Source of the DNA: CAZTHM01 sp041946825
GTDB taxonomy: Bacteria; Acidobacteriota; Terriglobia; UBA7540
Assembly (NCBI GenBank): GCA_041946825.1
Contig: JBHGBD010000003.1
Coordinates: 124,001-188,000 of the forward strand
Direction of reading: 5' to 3'
DNA: 64,000 nucleotides
The notes below the pieces were generated by a model that saw only the letters and a list, made by a program, of their open reading frames with translations, searched no databases and was not told the DNA's origin. Below are positions 16,843 through 24,329 of this stretch, piece after piece. The number at the start of each line of letters is the position of its first letter. Position 1 is the first letter of the stretch. A program made the position numbers and the translations under genes.

Positions 16843-16880
16843 TTGACATCAGCGCGAGAAATGACTACAGATGGAGTATC
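16843..16880 (+). promoter_or_regulatory. predicted sigma70-like promoter with BlaI/MecI-type operator
   Basis: TTGACA at 16843-16848 is followed after 17 bases by TACAGA (16866-16871). Overlapping the -10 is ACTACAGATGGAGTA (16864-16878), close to the BlaI/MecI operator pattern TACTACA-nn-TGTAGTA. It lies about 30 bases upstream of the LysW-like gene. The rest of 16611-16842 shows no gene. Confidence 0.45.
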
Positions 16881-16908
16881 GGACGTTGATTTCGGCCGGG
16901 GGTGCGCG

Positions 16909-17085
16909 ATGGCGGTCTGTCCGGAATGTGAGGCCGTGCTCGATATTGAGGATGATGTTGACGAAGGGCAGTTGATGGATTGCCCCGAATGTGGAGCCGA
17001 ACTGGAAGTGGTGAGCACCAACCCGGTGGAGATTCGCGTCATTTCGGAGGCCGATGAAAACGAAGAAGAGTCAGGAAACTGGTGA
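16909..17085 (+). CDS. LysW-like small zinc-ribbon protein
   Basis: A 58-residue acidic protein starting MAVCPECEAVLDIEDDVDEG, with a second CPEC pair and GAELEVVSTNPVEI. This is the layout of LysW, the amino-group carrier protein of lysine/arginine biosynthesis. Canonical LysW ends in EDWGE, whose terminal Glu is the attachment point; here the end is EESGNW, so the carrier site is not recognisable. No lysX, lysZ, lysY or lysJ gene is nearby. The start at 16909 was chosen because family members begin close to the first CPEC; the frame is open further upstream (16834). It may be a LysW paralogue with another role. Confidence 0.7.
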   Translation: MAVCPECEAVLDIEDDVDEGQLMDCPECGAELEVVSTNPVEIRVISEADENEEESGNW

Positions 17086-17089
17086 ACCT

Positions 17090-17515
17090 ATGGCAGGATC
17101 AAGGGATTGCTTGGATGCGTTTCGCGACGGGACGGGGAGGGTATCTACCTGCCGGAATGTGGGCGCAGCCGCAATTCTCGCCTCGCTCCTAATCCTCTCG
17201 GCTTGCGTCCCGCTCGTTCACGCCAAGGAGACGAAACCCTCGCGAACCGTGCTCGGCGTGGTGACCGATGAGAATGAGAACCCCATCCAGGGGGCCGTCG
17301 TAACCTTGACGGACCTGCAAACGGGAAAGAAGACCGCGATCTACACCGGCGCCGACGGCGCTTATCAGTATGCGGGGCTGGAAGTCACGCGCGATTACGA
17401 TGTGCAGGCCACTTTCAAAGGCGTGGCGTCGCGGCTTCGCAAAGTGAGCACGGTGGATCCACGCTCCCGAATTACCATCAACCTCCGGATTCCCCCGCCC
17501 AAAGAAGAAGAATAA
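17090..17515 (+). CDS. exported carboxypeptidase-regulatory-like (CarboxypepD_reg) domain protein
   Basis: About 141 residues from the ATG at 17090; an earlier ATG at 17054 in the same frame would overlap the LysW-like gene by 32 bases. A hydrophobic signal segment ending near LSACVPLVHA precedes a single CarboxypepD_reg/CNA-B-like beta-sandwich: GVVTDENENPIQGAVVTLTD, TGADGAYQYAGLE and DYDVQATFKG are the usual strands. The tail is proline- and glutamate-rich. Such domains occur in the cell envelope of Acidobacteriota, often as adhesive or structural modules; no enzymatic residues are expected. It is probably co-transcribed with the LysW-like gene. Confidence 0.7.
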   Translation: MAGSRDCLDAFRDGTGRVSTCRNVGAAAILASLLILSACVPLVHAKETKPSRTVLGVVTDENENPIQGAVVTLTDLQTGKKTAIYTGADGAYQYAGLEVTRDYDVQATFKGVASRLRKVSTVDPRSRITINLRIPPPKEEE

Positions 17516-17558
17516 CTTGCTGGAAACCATAAGTGGTCCGGGACGAGTCCTCGTCGCT

Positions 17559-18431
17559 TCAGGGTACGATTACGCTCAAGGTTTTGGGGAGCGCCTCGAT
17601 GGTGACCGGCAGCGGCTGAACGAACTCGCCGTCGGCGTAAAGATCGAGTTTTGACGGCGAGCACAATGTGAGTTGCGGTGTCTGGAAGTACTGAATGCGC
17701 TGGTGCGCGAGATGCGTGCCGCGGTAGATGCGCGGGATCCATCGAAGCAGCTGTAGCTTGCTCATGGCCGGAACCAGGCAGACATCCAGTAAGCCGTCGT
17801 CAGGCCGCGCGCGTGGTGTGATGCGGAACCCTCCCCCGTAGAGTGACAGGTTCCCCACAAGGACGGCGATGACGTCGCCGCTGAACTGAAAACCCTCCGC
17901 TTCGATTTCGAGGGGCTGTGGCTGGAAGTCGATCAGGCAGCACAGGATTCCCCAGGCGTACGCGCTTCGGCCGCGGATCTTCTGCGCGCGCTCGTTCACG
18001 TAACGGGCAACCATGGAGTCGAGCCCGGTTCCAGCCATGCCCCCGTATGCCTTCGAGCCCACGCCTCCCAGGTCAATCCGCTGGGTTTTGCCGTTCAGGA
18101 TGATTTCTGCGGCTCGGCGCGGATCACTGGGCAAGCCCAAGCCGGCAGGAAGATCGTTTCCCGTTCCCAGCGGGATCATTCCCAGCGACACATCAGAGCC
18201 GCGTAAAACGTTCAGAACGTGATGATGCGTGCCGTCGCCACCTGCGGAAACGACGAGGTTGGGCCTTTCGTCGAGGGCTTGGCGCGCGAGTTCGCACAAA
18301 TGCGCGGCGCTTCGGCTCTCGCGGATTTCGGGTTCGACGCCGCCGCGGCGCAAAACCTCAACCGCCCGCGCCAACTTGCGCCCGGCGCTGCCTCGCCCCG
18401 CCGCAGGATTGAAAAGGATGATGATTCGCAC
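17559..18431 (-). CDS. diacylglycerol/lipid kinase family protein (DagK/YegS-like)
   Basis: A 290-residue lipid kinase-like protein. The N-terminal nucleotide-binding part has ILFNPAAGRG (residues 5-14) and the diagnostic SAGGDGTHHHVLN, followed by GMIPLGTGNDLP. The C-terminal beta-rich domain with GGGFRITPRARPDDGLLDVCLV is typical of the diacylglycerol kinase catalytic/accessory pair. It likely phosphorylates diacylglycerol or a related lipid at the membrane. Convergent with the preceding exported protein gene; about 70 bases separate it from tyrS upstream on the same strand. Confidence 0.85.
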   Translation of the reverse strand: MRIIILFNPAAGRGSAGRKLARAVEVLRRGGVEPEIRESRSAAHLCELARQALDERPNLVVSAGGDGTHHHVLNVLRGSDVSLGMIPLGTGNDLPAGLGLPSDPRRAAEIILNGKTQRIDLGGVGSKAYGGMAGTGLDSMVARYVNERAQKIRGRSAYAWGILCCLIDFQPQPLEIEAEGFQFSGDVIAVLVGNLSLYGGGFRITPRARPDDGLLDVCLVPAMSKLQLLRWIPRIYRGTHLAHQRIQYFQTPQLTLCSPSKLDLYADGEFVQPLPVTIEALPKTLSVIVP

Positions 18432-18503
18432 CGGACGGCGGAAGGATGCAGAAGAGAAATGCGCAAGTCAAGCGCAGGGGCGCGCCTTGCGCCCGCCCTT
18501 AAT

Positions 18504-19727
18504 TTACGCAGTAGTGAAATCCACCTTGAGTATTCGCCGGCCGACGCGAAATATAACGACGGAGTGTTGGCGGGGATCGAAATCCCATGTGGGGTCGGTG
18601 AGCTTTTGCCAGTCGGGTGGATCTGATACGCCTGCGCTCATGTAGACGGCGCCTTCCTTTATTTTCCGTTGGGCTTCGGCATTGGACTCAACCAGTTTGA
18701 GGAGCGCGAGCAGCCGGAATAGTTTCACAGGCCCGACGAGGAAGTGAGGCTGAGTTTCGATTTCCGACGGAACGGATTTTTGCTGGAATTGCCTCTCCCA
18801 ATCACGCTGTGCTTGGTCAGCCTTCAGCGGGCCGCAAAAGTCGCTCACTATTGTGTACGCGAGGTGTTTCTTAGTCTCGAGCGGATGGCCCCTTTTCATA
18901 TTTTCGATGTCGGCGGCTGTTGCGTCGGTCAGCAGCAGGTAGTACCGCCACATCAGCTCGTCGGAAATCGACATGATTTTGCCGAACATCTCGGCGGGTG
19001 GCTCGTTGATGCCGACGTAGTTGCCGAGCGACTTCGACATTTTCTGCACGCCGTCCAAACCTTCGAGGATGGGCATGGTCATGATGACCTGTGATTCCTG
19101 CCCGTACTCCTGCTGAAGGACGCGGCCGACGAGCAGGTTGAATTTCTGGTCGGTGCCGCCCAACTCGACGTCGGCTTCGAGCGCCACCGAGTCGTAACCC
19201 TGCGCCAGCGGGTAAAGCAGCTCGTGGACGGAGATGGGGCGTTGTTCACTCATGCGTTTGGAGAAATCGTCTCGCTCGAGAATCCGCGCCACGGTGTATT
19301 TCGAGCAGAGCTTGACCCAGTCGATGCTGGAGAGTTTCCCCAGCCAGCGGCTGTTGAAGTCCACGACCGTCTTCTCGGGGTCGAGGATTTTGAAAACCTG
19401 CTTCTTGTAAGTCTCGGCGTTGGCGGCGACTTCCTCCGGCGTCATCGGCTTGCGCGTCACGTTCTGGCCGGAGGGGTCGCCGATCAGACCCGTGAAATCG
19501 CCAATCAGAAAGATCACCGTGTGGCCGAGATCCTGAAAGTGCTTCAGCTTGCGGATCAGAACGGTGTGGCCGAGATGAATGTCGGGCGCCGTGGGATCAA
19601 AGCCCGCCTTCACGCGCAGCGGCTTGCCCGTTTTGGCCGAGCGCTCGAGCTTGGCGCGCAGCTCTTCCTCGCGAATCGTTTCCGCCGCGCCTTTGGTCAA
19701 GTAAGCGAGTTGTTCTTCAATGGTCAT
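18504..19727 (-). CDS. tyrS: tyrosyl-tRNA synthetase
   Basis: A 407-residue class I aminoacyl-tRNA synthetase charging tRNA-Tyr. The HIGH-type motif is HLGH (residues 51-54) after AGFDPTAPDI, and the KMSKS loop is VQKMSKSLGNYVG. The C-terminal domain is an S4-like RNA-binding module (LLALLKLVESNAEAQRKIKEG). Length and the KPLRVKAGFDPTAPDIHLGH start fit the TyrZ-type subgroup. The start ATG at 19727 is the first in frame. Confidence 0.95.
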   Translation of the reverse strand: MTIEEQLAYLTKGAAETIREEELRAKLERSAKTGKPLRVKAGFDPTAPDIHLGHTVLIRKLKHFQDLGHTVIFLIGDFTGLIGDPSGQNVTRKPMTPEEVAANAETYKKQVFKILDPEKTVVDFNSRWLGKLSSIDWVKLCSKYTVARILERDDFSKRMSEQRPISVHELLYPLAQGYDSVALEADVELGGTDQKFNLLVGRVLQQEYGQESQVIMTMPILEGLDGVQKMSKSLGNYVGINEPPAEMFGKIMSISDELMWRYYLLLTDATAADIENMKRGHPLETKKHLAYTIVSDFCGPLKADQAQRDWERQFQQKSVPSEIETQPHFLVGPVKLFRLLALLKLVESNAEAQRKIKEGAVYMSAGVSDPPDWQKLTDPTWDFDPRQHSVVIFRVGRRILKVDFTTA

Positions 19728-19872
19728 AGTCCCTGCAGCAGGCCGGAGGAATTATGCATTGAAGATGATACTAGCGCGAGGCGGGATTGTGGTGGGGAAA
19801 ATGGCAAGAAGGGGGGAATCCAGCTCTTTCAACCGAGACGCCTGATCCCTTGGTAACTCGGGCGGAGATTCC

Positions 19873-21525
19873 CTAGTCGCCTGTCGGCCCGTTGTGGCAG
19901 TCGTAGCAGCCCACCATATAGCCAGCCGGGAAGTTCTTCGTCGTCTCCTCGGCTTTGAGGCTGCGGGCAGTGGGAGTGGCGGAAAGAGGCGAGCCGCGGT
20001 AGTCCGCGCCGTGGCAATAGGCGCAGGCCGTATATTGGCCATTCTCCGCGTAGGCGTGGTGACCGTCAACCCACGTCTGGCCGATCGAATGAATCCCGTG
20101 CGGGCCGCCACTGTTCGTCAGCGCGGCGGAAGTGCCGTGGCAGAGCGTGCACTCCCTGATTTCCCCGCCGTAGCTCTGCGCCGCCTGCGGGTAAACATTG
20201 TCATTCGGCTGGGAGGTGGGATACTCGGCGTGTGGAGCGCCGTGGCAGCCCGGACAACCCAGATTGCCGTGCCCTTTGCTCAGCCGGAACAGGTGGGTAT
20301 TCGGCACCGGGGTGTTAGGGTTGGTGGCGAAAGTCGCGTCGGTAGTCGTTCGCCATGCGCCCGTCCCGTCAAAGGTCGTCGTGTACCGGTCGGAATCGGT
20401 GTGGCAGTTCTGGCAGGCGGGAACGTCCAGCCATCCCCTGCGCAATGAAGAGCCGACCGCTGTGAGGTTTCCGTGGCAACTCATGCAGGCGATGCTGCTC
20501 ATTGCGCCTCGTTGGCAGCGCGTGTTGACTCCCGGATGGCAGAGGTAGCAGGAGCCGAAAGGCGACGTGGCATTGTCCAGCGTTGTCCCCGACCCCGGAT
20601 TGACGACCGGCCCATGGTAGGAGTGCATCGACTGCGTCAACGCCGGGACCCCGGCCACACCCGGAGCTGAAAGGGCGTTCGAAGCGTGACAGGTAGCACA
20701 GAGGATCGGCGTCCCGGAGGTGGCGGTCTGCATAAGGCTCGCCTGGTAGGTATAGCCCTTCGTCGCCAGAGCGGGTAAATATGGACTTACGTCGTTCCTC
20801 TCATCGTGCAGCTTGAGGATGTTCAGCTTTACGTCTTTGGCGAGGTCGGGATTGTTCACCCAGCCGCCCGCGGGCTGTGCGGCAGGATTCGAGCCCGAGG
20901 CATGACAGTTCATGCAGCTCATTTCATCGCTGACGGCAAGGACGACCGTCGCCTCGGCGAGAACCTTTCCTGCCGAGTCCTTCGCAACTATCTTGGCCAT
21001 CGGATAGGGGTTGGTCACTCCTTGGTCATCGTAAGGCACCGTCGGGATTCCGACCGCTTCCCAAACACTTTCCGCGGAGTTGTAATCGAGTGGTTGCGGT
21101 ATCTTGCTCTGTACAACCTTCCCGGCCAGCCCCTCGTCGAGATTCAATGGGGTGAGGAACAGCGCCGAAGAGTAAGTCCAGAAATTGGTCTTGTCGGAAC
21201 TCGAAGTGTTGATCGACCCCGCTGTGTCGGCAACTGCTTCGTAGGAGAGGGTAACGCCACTTGTTACAAGCTGCGCGGTGCTTCCGTTCTTGATGAGTTG
21301 CGCACGCACGGTATTATAGGGAGGTAGCACAGCGAAGATCGAGTAGTCTTTTCCGTCCATGCAGTGCATTCCCAACTCGCTCCACGCAACAAGCGTGTGG
21401 GTGGCTACTTGGGCAGGCGCCGGGTTATTCGGTGGGTTCGGTGATGATGCGCTTCCGCCTCCGCAGGAAATCGAGAGTGCTGTCAGAGTTGTGATCGCCA
21501 GCAAGCAAGAGAAACATCTGACCAT
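19873..21525 (-). CDS. exported multihaem c-type cytochrome, nine CXXCH motifs
   Basis: About 550 residues from the ATG at 21525, preferred because a GGA lies 8 bases upstream; an ATG nine bases earlier (21534) and a longer frame to 21651 also exist. The N-terminus is a lipoprotein-like signal ending LSISCGGGS. The domain that follows carries WSELGMHCMDGKDYSIFAVL, which I recognise from cytochromes of metal-reducing bacteria such as Geobacter. Nine haem sites follow: CMNCH, CATCH, CYLCH, CMSCH, CQNCH, CPGCH, CTLCH, CAYCH, CYDCH. Likely a periplasmic or surface electron carrier. It sits downstream of purN, separated by a leader of about 190 bases that can fold strongly. Confidence 0.85.
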   Translation of the reverse strand: MVRCFSCLLAITTLTALSISCGGGSASSPNPPNNPAPAQVATHTLVAWSELGMHCMDGKDYSIFAVLPPYNTVRAQLIKNGSTAQLVTSGVTLSYEAVADTAGSINTSSSDKTNFWTYSSALFLTPLNLDEGLAGKVVQSKIPQPLDYNSAESVWEAVGIPTVPYDDQGVTNPYPMAKIVAKDSAGKVLAEATVVLAVSDEMSCMNCHASGSNPAAQPAGGWVNNPDLAKDVKLNILKLHDERNDVSPYLPALATKGYTYQASLMQTATSGTPILCATCHASNALSAPGVAGVPALTQSMHSYHGPVVNPGSGTTLDNATSPFGSCYLCHPGVNTRCQRGAMSSIACMSCHGNLTAVGSSLRRGWLDVPACQNCHTDSDRYTTTFDGTGAWRTTTDATFATNPNTPVPNTHLFRLSKGHGNLGCPGCHGAPHAEYPTSQPNDNVYPQAAQSYGGEIRECTLCHGTSAALTNSGGPHGIHSIGQTWVDGHHAYAENGQYTACAYCHGADYRGSPLSATPTARSLKAEETTKNFPAGYMVGCYDCHNGPTGD

Positions 21526-21564
21526 TTTGTCCATCCGCAAATGGCGCAGTCTGTGCGCTCTCCC

Positions 21565-21650
21565 TGCAAGGCAATCGCCACCTACCGAAATCGGGCGGAG
21601 TTCTCCGGAGGCCAGCCACCGCTTGCTGACGATCACACTGTGACCTTGCA
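21565..21650 (-). promoter_or_regulatory. candidate structured RNA leader of the nine-haem cytochrome gene
   Basis: Read on the minus strand, the outer strands TGCAAGG (21650-21644) and CCTTGCA (21571-21565) pair perfectly, and GATCG/CGATT forms a second stem inside (21634-21630 with 21577-21573). Between them are hairpins CAGC...GCTG, CGGAGAACTCCG and CCGATTTCGG. The 3' part (GCCTCCGG...CGGTAGGTGGCGATTGCC) resembles the 3' half of GEMM-I (cyclic dinucleotide) riboswitches, but the GAAA-capped 5' hairpin is not clear. The class is unproven. Confidence 0.35.
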
Positions 21651-21723
21651 TGCGTCGGCTTTCTGCATGACGAAGGCGAGGGCTGGAGACTCGCGAAGGA
21701 GAATAGCCAGCGGGGGGAGGTTA

Positions 21724-22323
21724 TTACTTCAGCAGCACCCGCCGGCCCTCAATGCGGATTCTGTCTTCGAGCACCAGATTGATCGCCTCGGTATAGGTCC
21801 GGTGTTCTTCTTTGAGAATCCGCGCGGACAGGGTCTCCACCGTGTCGTCGTCGAGGATGGGGACGACGGCCTGAGCCACGACGGGCCCGGTGTCCACGCC
21901 TTCGTCCACAAAGTGAACCGTGCAGCCCGTGAACTTCGCCCCGTAATCGAGCGCCTGCTTCTGCGCTTCCACGCCCGGGAACGAAGGCAGAATTGCCGGA
22001 TGGATATTCAGGATGCGGCCCTTGAACTCGCGGATGAAGTATGGCGTCAGGACGCGCATGAATCCGGCCAGGCAGACCAGATCGACGTCGTGCTGGCGAA
22101 GCGCGGCGACCAACTCGCGCTCGAACGCCTCGCGCTCCTTTCCTTTCGACGGAATGCAAAGAGCGTTCAGGCCCATCTGACGGGCGATGGCGAGTCCCGC
22201 GGCCTCTTCCTTGTTGCTGATGACAGCGCCGATTTCGGCATGGATATTTCCTGCTTGAATATTGCGCGCGATGGCTTCGAAGTTCGACCCGCGGCCGGAA
22301 ATCAGAATGCCCAGTTTCTTCAT
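21724..22323 (-). CDS. purN: phosphoribosylglycinamide formyltransferase (GART)
   Basis: A 199-residue enzyme of de novo purine synthesis that transfers a formyl group from 10-formyl-THF to GAR. The start KKLGILISGRGSNFEAI is the phosphate-binding loop; the catalytic triad region NIHPAILPSFPGVEAQKQAL (Asn, His) and the later Asp in FVDEGVDTGPVV are present. It follows purM on the same strand with a 65-base gap, consistent with a purF-lepB-purM-purN transcription unit. Confidence 0.95.
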   Translation of the reverse strand: MKKLGILISGRGSNFEAIARNIQAGNIHAEIGAVISNKEEAAGLAIARQMGLNALCIPSKGKEREAFERELVAALRQHDVDLVCLAGFMRVLTPYFIREFKGRILNIHPAILPSFPGVEAQKQALDYGAKFTGCTVHFVDEGVDTGPVVAQAVVPILDDDTVETLSARILKEEHRTYTEAINLVLEDRIRIEGRRVLLK

Positions 22324-22388
22324 GATTTATCTCTCGAATGAATGCGCCAAGGATGGCGAATCCGGGGATTCGCTGCGAGGAACCGCGT

Positions 22389-23408
22389 CTAGATGTATTT
22401 CACGCTTGCTCGGCCGCGGACGATGCGACCGATATTCCAGAATTCTTCTCCGCGCTTTTCGAGCGCGGCGGTCACTCGCGCCAGATTTCGCCTGGAAACG
22501 ATGAGCGCCATCCCGATTCCCATGTTGAACGTCCGCAGCATGTCTTCTTGCGGAACCCGCCCGAGTCGTGCGATTAAGTCAAAAATGGGCAGCACGGGCC
22601 ACGAGCCCAGCCGTATCTCCGCCTGACAGCCGGGAGGAAGGATGCGCGGCGTGTTGTCGGTCAGTCCGCCGCCCGTAATGTGCACGATCCCTTTCAACAG
22701 ATTTTTCTCGAGCAACGGCTGGAGAACCCGCCAATAGCTCCGGTGCGGGGCCAGCAATTCGTCGCCCAAAGTGCGGCCAAGCTCGGGGATAACCTTCGTA
22801 AGCTTCATCTTGCTTTTTTCAAGGAGCACTTTGCGCGCCAGAGAGTAGCCATTGGTGTGAAGGCCCAGTGAGGGGAGGCCGAGGATAACATCGCCCGGGC
22901 GAATCCCGCTCCCGTCGATGATCTTCTTGCGGCGGACCCAGCCGACGATGCAGCCCGCGAGGTCGTATTCGTTGGCGGGATAAAACCCTGGCATTTCCGC
23001 GGTCTCCCCGCCTATCAATGCGCAGCCAGCTTCGTGGCAGGCGCTCGCCAGGCCGCTGATGATTTCCTCCACGACCCGCGGATGGAGTTTCCCCGTGGCG
23101 AGATAGTCAAGGAAGAAAAGCGGCGCCGCGCCGTGCACGGCGATGTCGTTAACGCAGTGGTTGACGATGTCGGCGCCGACCGTCGTGTGGCGATCGAGCG
23201 CGAAGGCGATCTTGAGCTTGGTGCCCACGCCATCCACGCTGGCGATGAGCACGGCATCCCGCGGCAAGCCCGCGAGCGAGAAGAATCCGCCGAAGGCTCC
23301 CACGTCTTTCAGCACGCGGGCGCTGAACGTCTGCCGGGCTAGCTGCTTGATGCGAGACTTGGCTCGAGTGGCGGCGTCGATATCGACGCCCGCATCGCGA
23401 TAGCGCAT
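22389..23408 (-). CDS. purM: phosphoribosylformylglycinamidine cyclo-ligase (AIR synthetase)
   Basis: A 339-residue enzyme that closes the imidazole ring to form AIR. Seen are the MRYRDAGVDIDAATRAKSRI start, SVDGVGTKLKIAFALDRH (ATP site), HCVNDIAVHGAAPLFFLDYL and the GLHTNGYSLARKVL and TGGGLTDNTPRILP signatures. Length is standard. It lies between lepB and purN on the minus strand, in line with the purine cluster. Confidence 0.97.
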   Translation of the reverse strand: MRYRDAGVDIDAATRAKSRIKQLARQTFSARVLKDVGAFGGFFSLAGLPRDAVLIASVDGVGTKLKIAFALDRHTTVGADIVNHCVNDIAVHGAAPLFFLDYLATGKLHPRVVEEIISGLASACHEAGCALIGGETAEMPGFYPANEYDLAGCIVGWVRRKKIIDGSGIRPGDVILGLPSLGLHTNGYSLARKVLLEKSKMKLTKVIPELGRTLGDELLAPHRSYWRVLQPLLEKNLLKGIVHITGGGLTDNTPRILPPGCQAEIRLGSWPVLPIFDLIARLGRVPQEDMLRTFNMGIGMALIVSRRNLARVTAALEKRGEEFWNIGRIVRGRASVKYI

Positions 23409-23483
23409 GGTTGGGTTACGAAGACTCCGGGCGGATAGGGTAACACGTTTCGGACCACCGTGGACACCGGTGATCGGAACGCC

Positions 23484-24329
23484 TCAGAAGATTTTGCCGG
23501 TGCGGGACCAGCGGGTCCTGCGGAGGAAGTTCCACACAATGGAAGCATCAAACTTCAAGCGCGCCACGATATCTTCCGCGGTCCAGTCTTTGGTGGGCGC
23601 GTCGTAGGACCAGTAGACAAATAAGGGCTCACCCACCACGTTAACTTCCGGCACGAAACCCCAGAAGCGGCTGTCCAGAGAATTGTCGCGATTGTCCCCC
23701 ATCATGAAGAGATACCCGGGCGGCACGCGCAGACCATCCTTCTCGATGAACTGCGGCATCTCATGGGCCCAGGCCGGGTCCAGGCCCCAGGCCGCCGGCA
23801 ACGTGTCGATCTGAGCGAGGGGGGGAGGGAAATTGTCCCGCAGCGGAAAGATGCTGGTGAATTGGAATTGCACGTAAGGCTCGTCGAGGGGCTTGCCGTT
23901 GACGAAGACCCGCTTATTTTCGATCCGGATCAGGTCCCCACCCACACCAATCACGCGTTTCACAAACATCACGGAAGGATTGCGGGGATAGCGGAAGGCC
24001 ACGATTTCCTGCCGCCGCGCCGTCTTCAGCGGAGGAACGCGAACGGAAGTGTACGGCAGTCTGGGGCCGTACAGGACCTTGTTTAGAAAGACGTGATCGC
24101 CGATCAGGATGGTCTTTTCCATTGAGCCGGTGGGGATCACCGTGGCCTCGGCGATAAACGTGCGAATGAAGAAGACCGCGACCAGAACCACAATCAGAGA
24201 GCGCGCGGTTTCCCAGGCGCTTTCGCGGCGGTGTTTGGGCGGGTTGGGAGCCTCCGCAGCCGGGGCGGCCTCCGGAGAGGCGGCCGAAGGAGTCGCTGCG
24301 GGGTCGGATTGTTTGGCTTCCGGGTCCAT
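23484..24329 (-). CDS. lepB: signal peptidase I
   Basis: A 281-residue membrane serine protease that removes signal peptides on the outer side of the cytoplasmic membrane. The N-terminal 38 residues are rich in Ala, Pro and Glu; a transmembrane helix at about 43-58 follows. The catalytic Ser69 is in IPTGSMEKTILIGD and the general base Lys124 in MFVKRVIGVGGD; box E is GDNRDNSLDSRFWG. Only one clear helix precedes the active site. The start codon directly abuts the stop of purF, so translation is probably coupled. Confidence 0.95.
   Translation of the reverse strand: MDPEAKQSDPAATPSAASPEAAPAAEAPNPPKHRRESAWETARSLIVVLVAVFFIRTFIAEATVIPTGSMEKTILIGDHVFLNKVLYGPRLPYTSVRVPPLKTARRQEIVAFRYPRNPSVMFVKRVIGVGGDLIRIENKRVFVNGKPLDEPYVQFQFTSIFPLRDNFPPPLAQIDTLPAAWGLDPAWAHEMPQFIEKDGLRVPPGYLFMMGDNRDNSLDSRFWGFVPEVNVVGEPLFVYWSYDAPTKDWTAEDIVARLKFDASIVWNFLRRTRWSRTGKIF

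Noticed and set aside
16662..17042. Minus-strand frame of 126 codons opposite the LysW-like gene
   Set aside because: Serine/threonine/proline-rich shadow of the LysW-like gene and its promoter region.
21635..21645. CRP-type site at TCACAGTGTGA in front of the cytochrome gene
   Set aside because: The half-sites are in the reverse order and spacing of the CRP consensus (TGTGA-n6-TCACA), so it is better explained as part of the folded leader.
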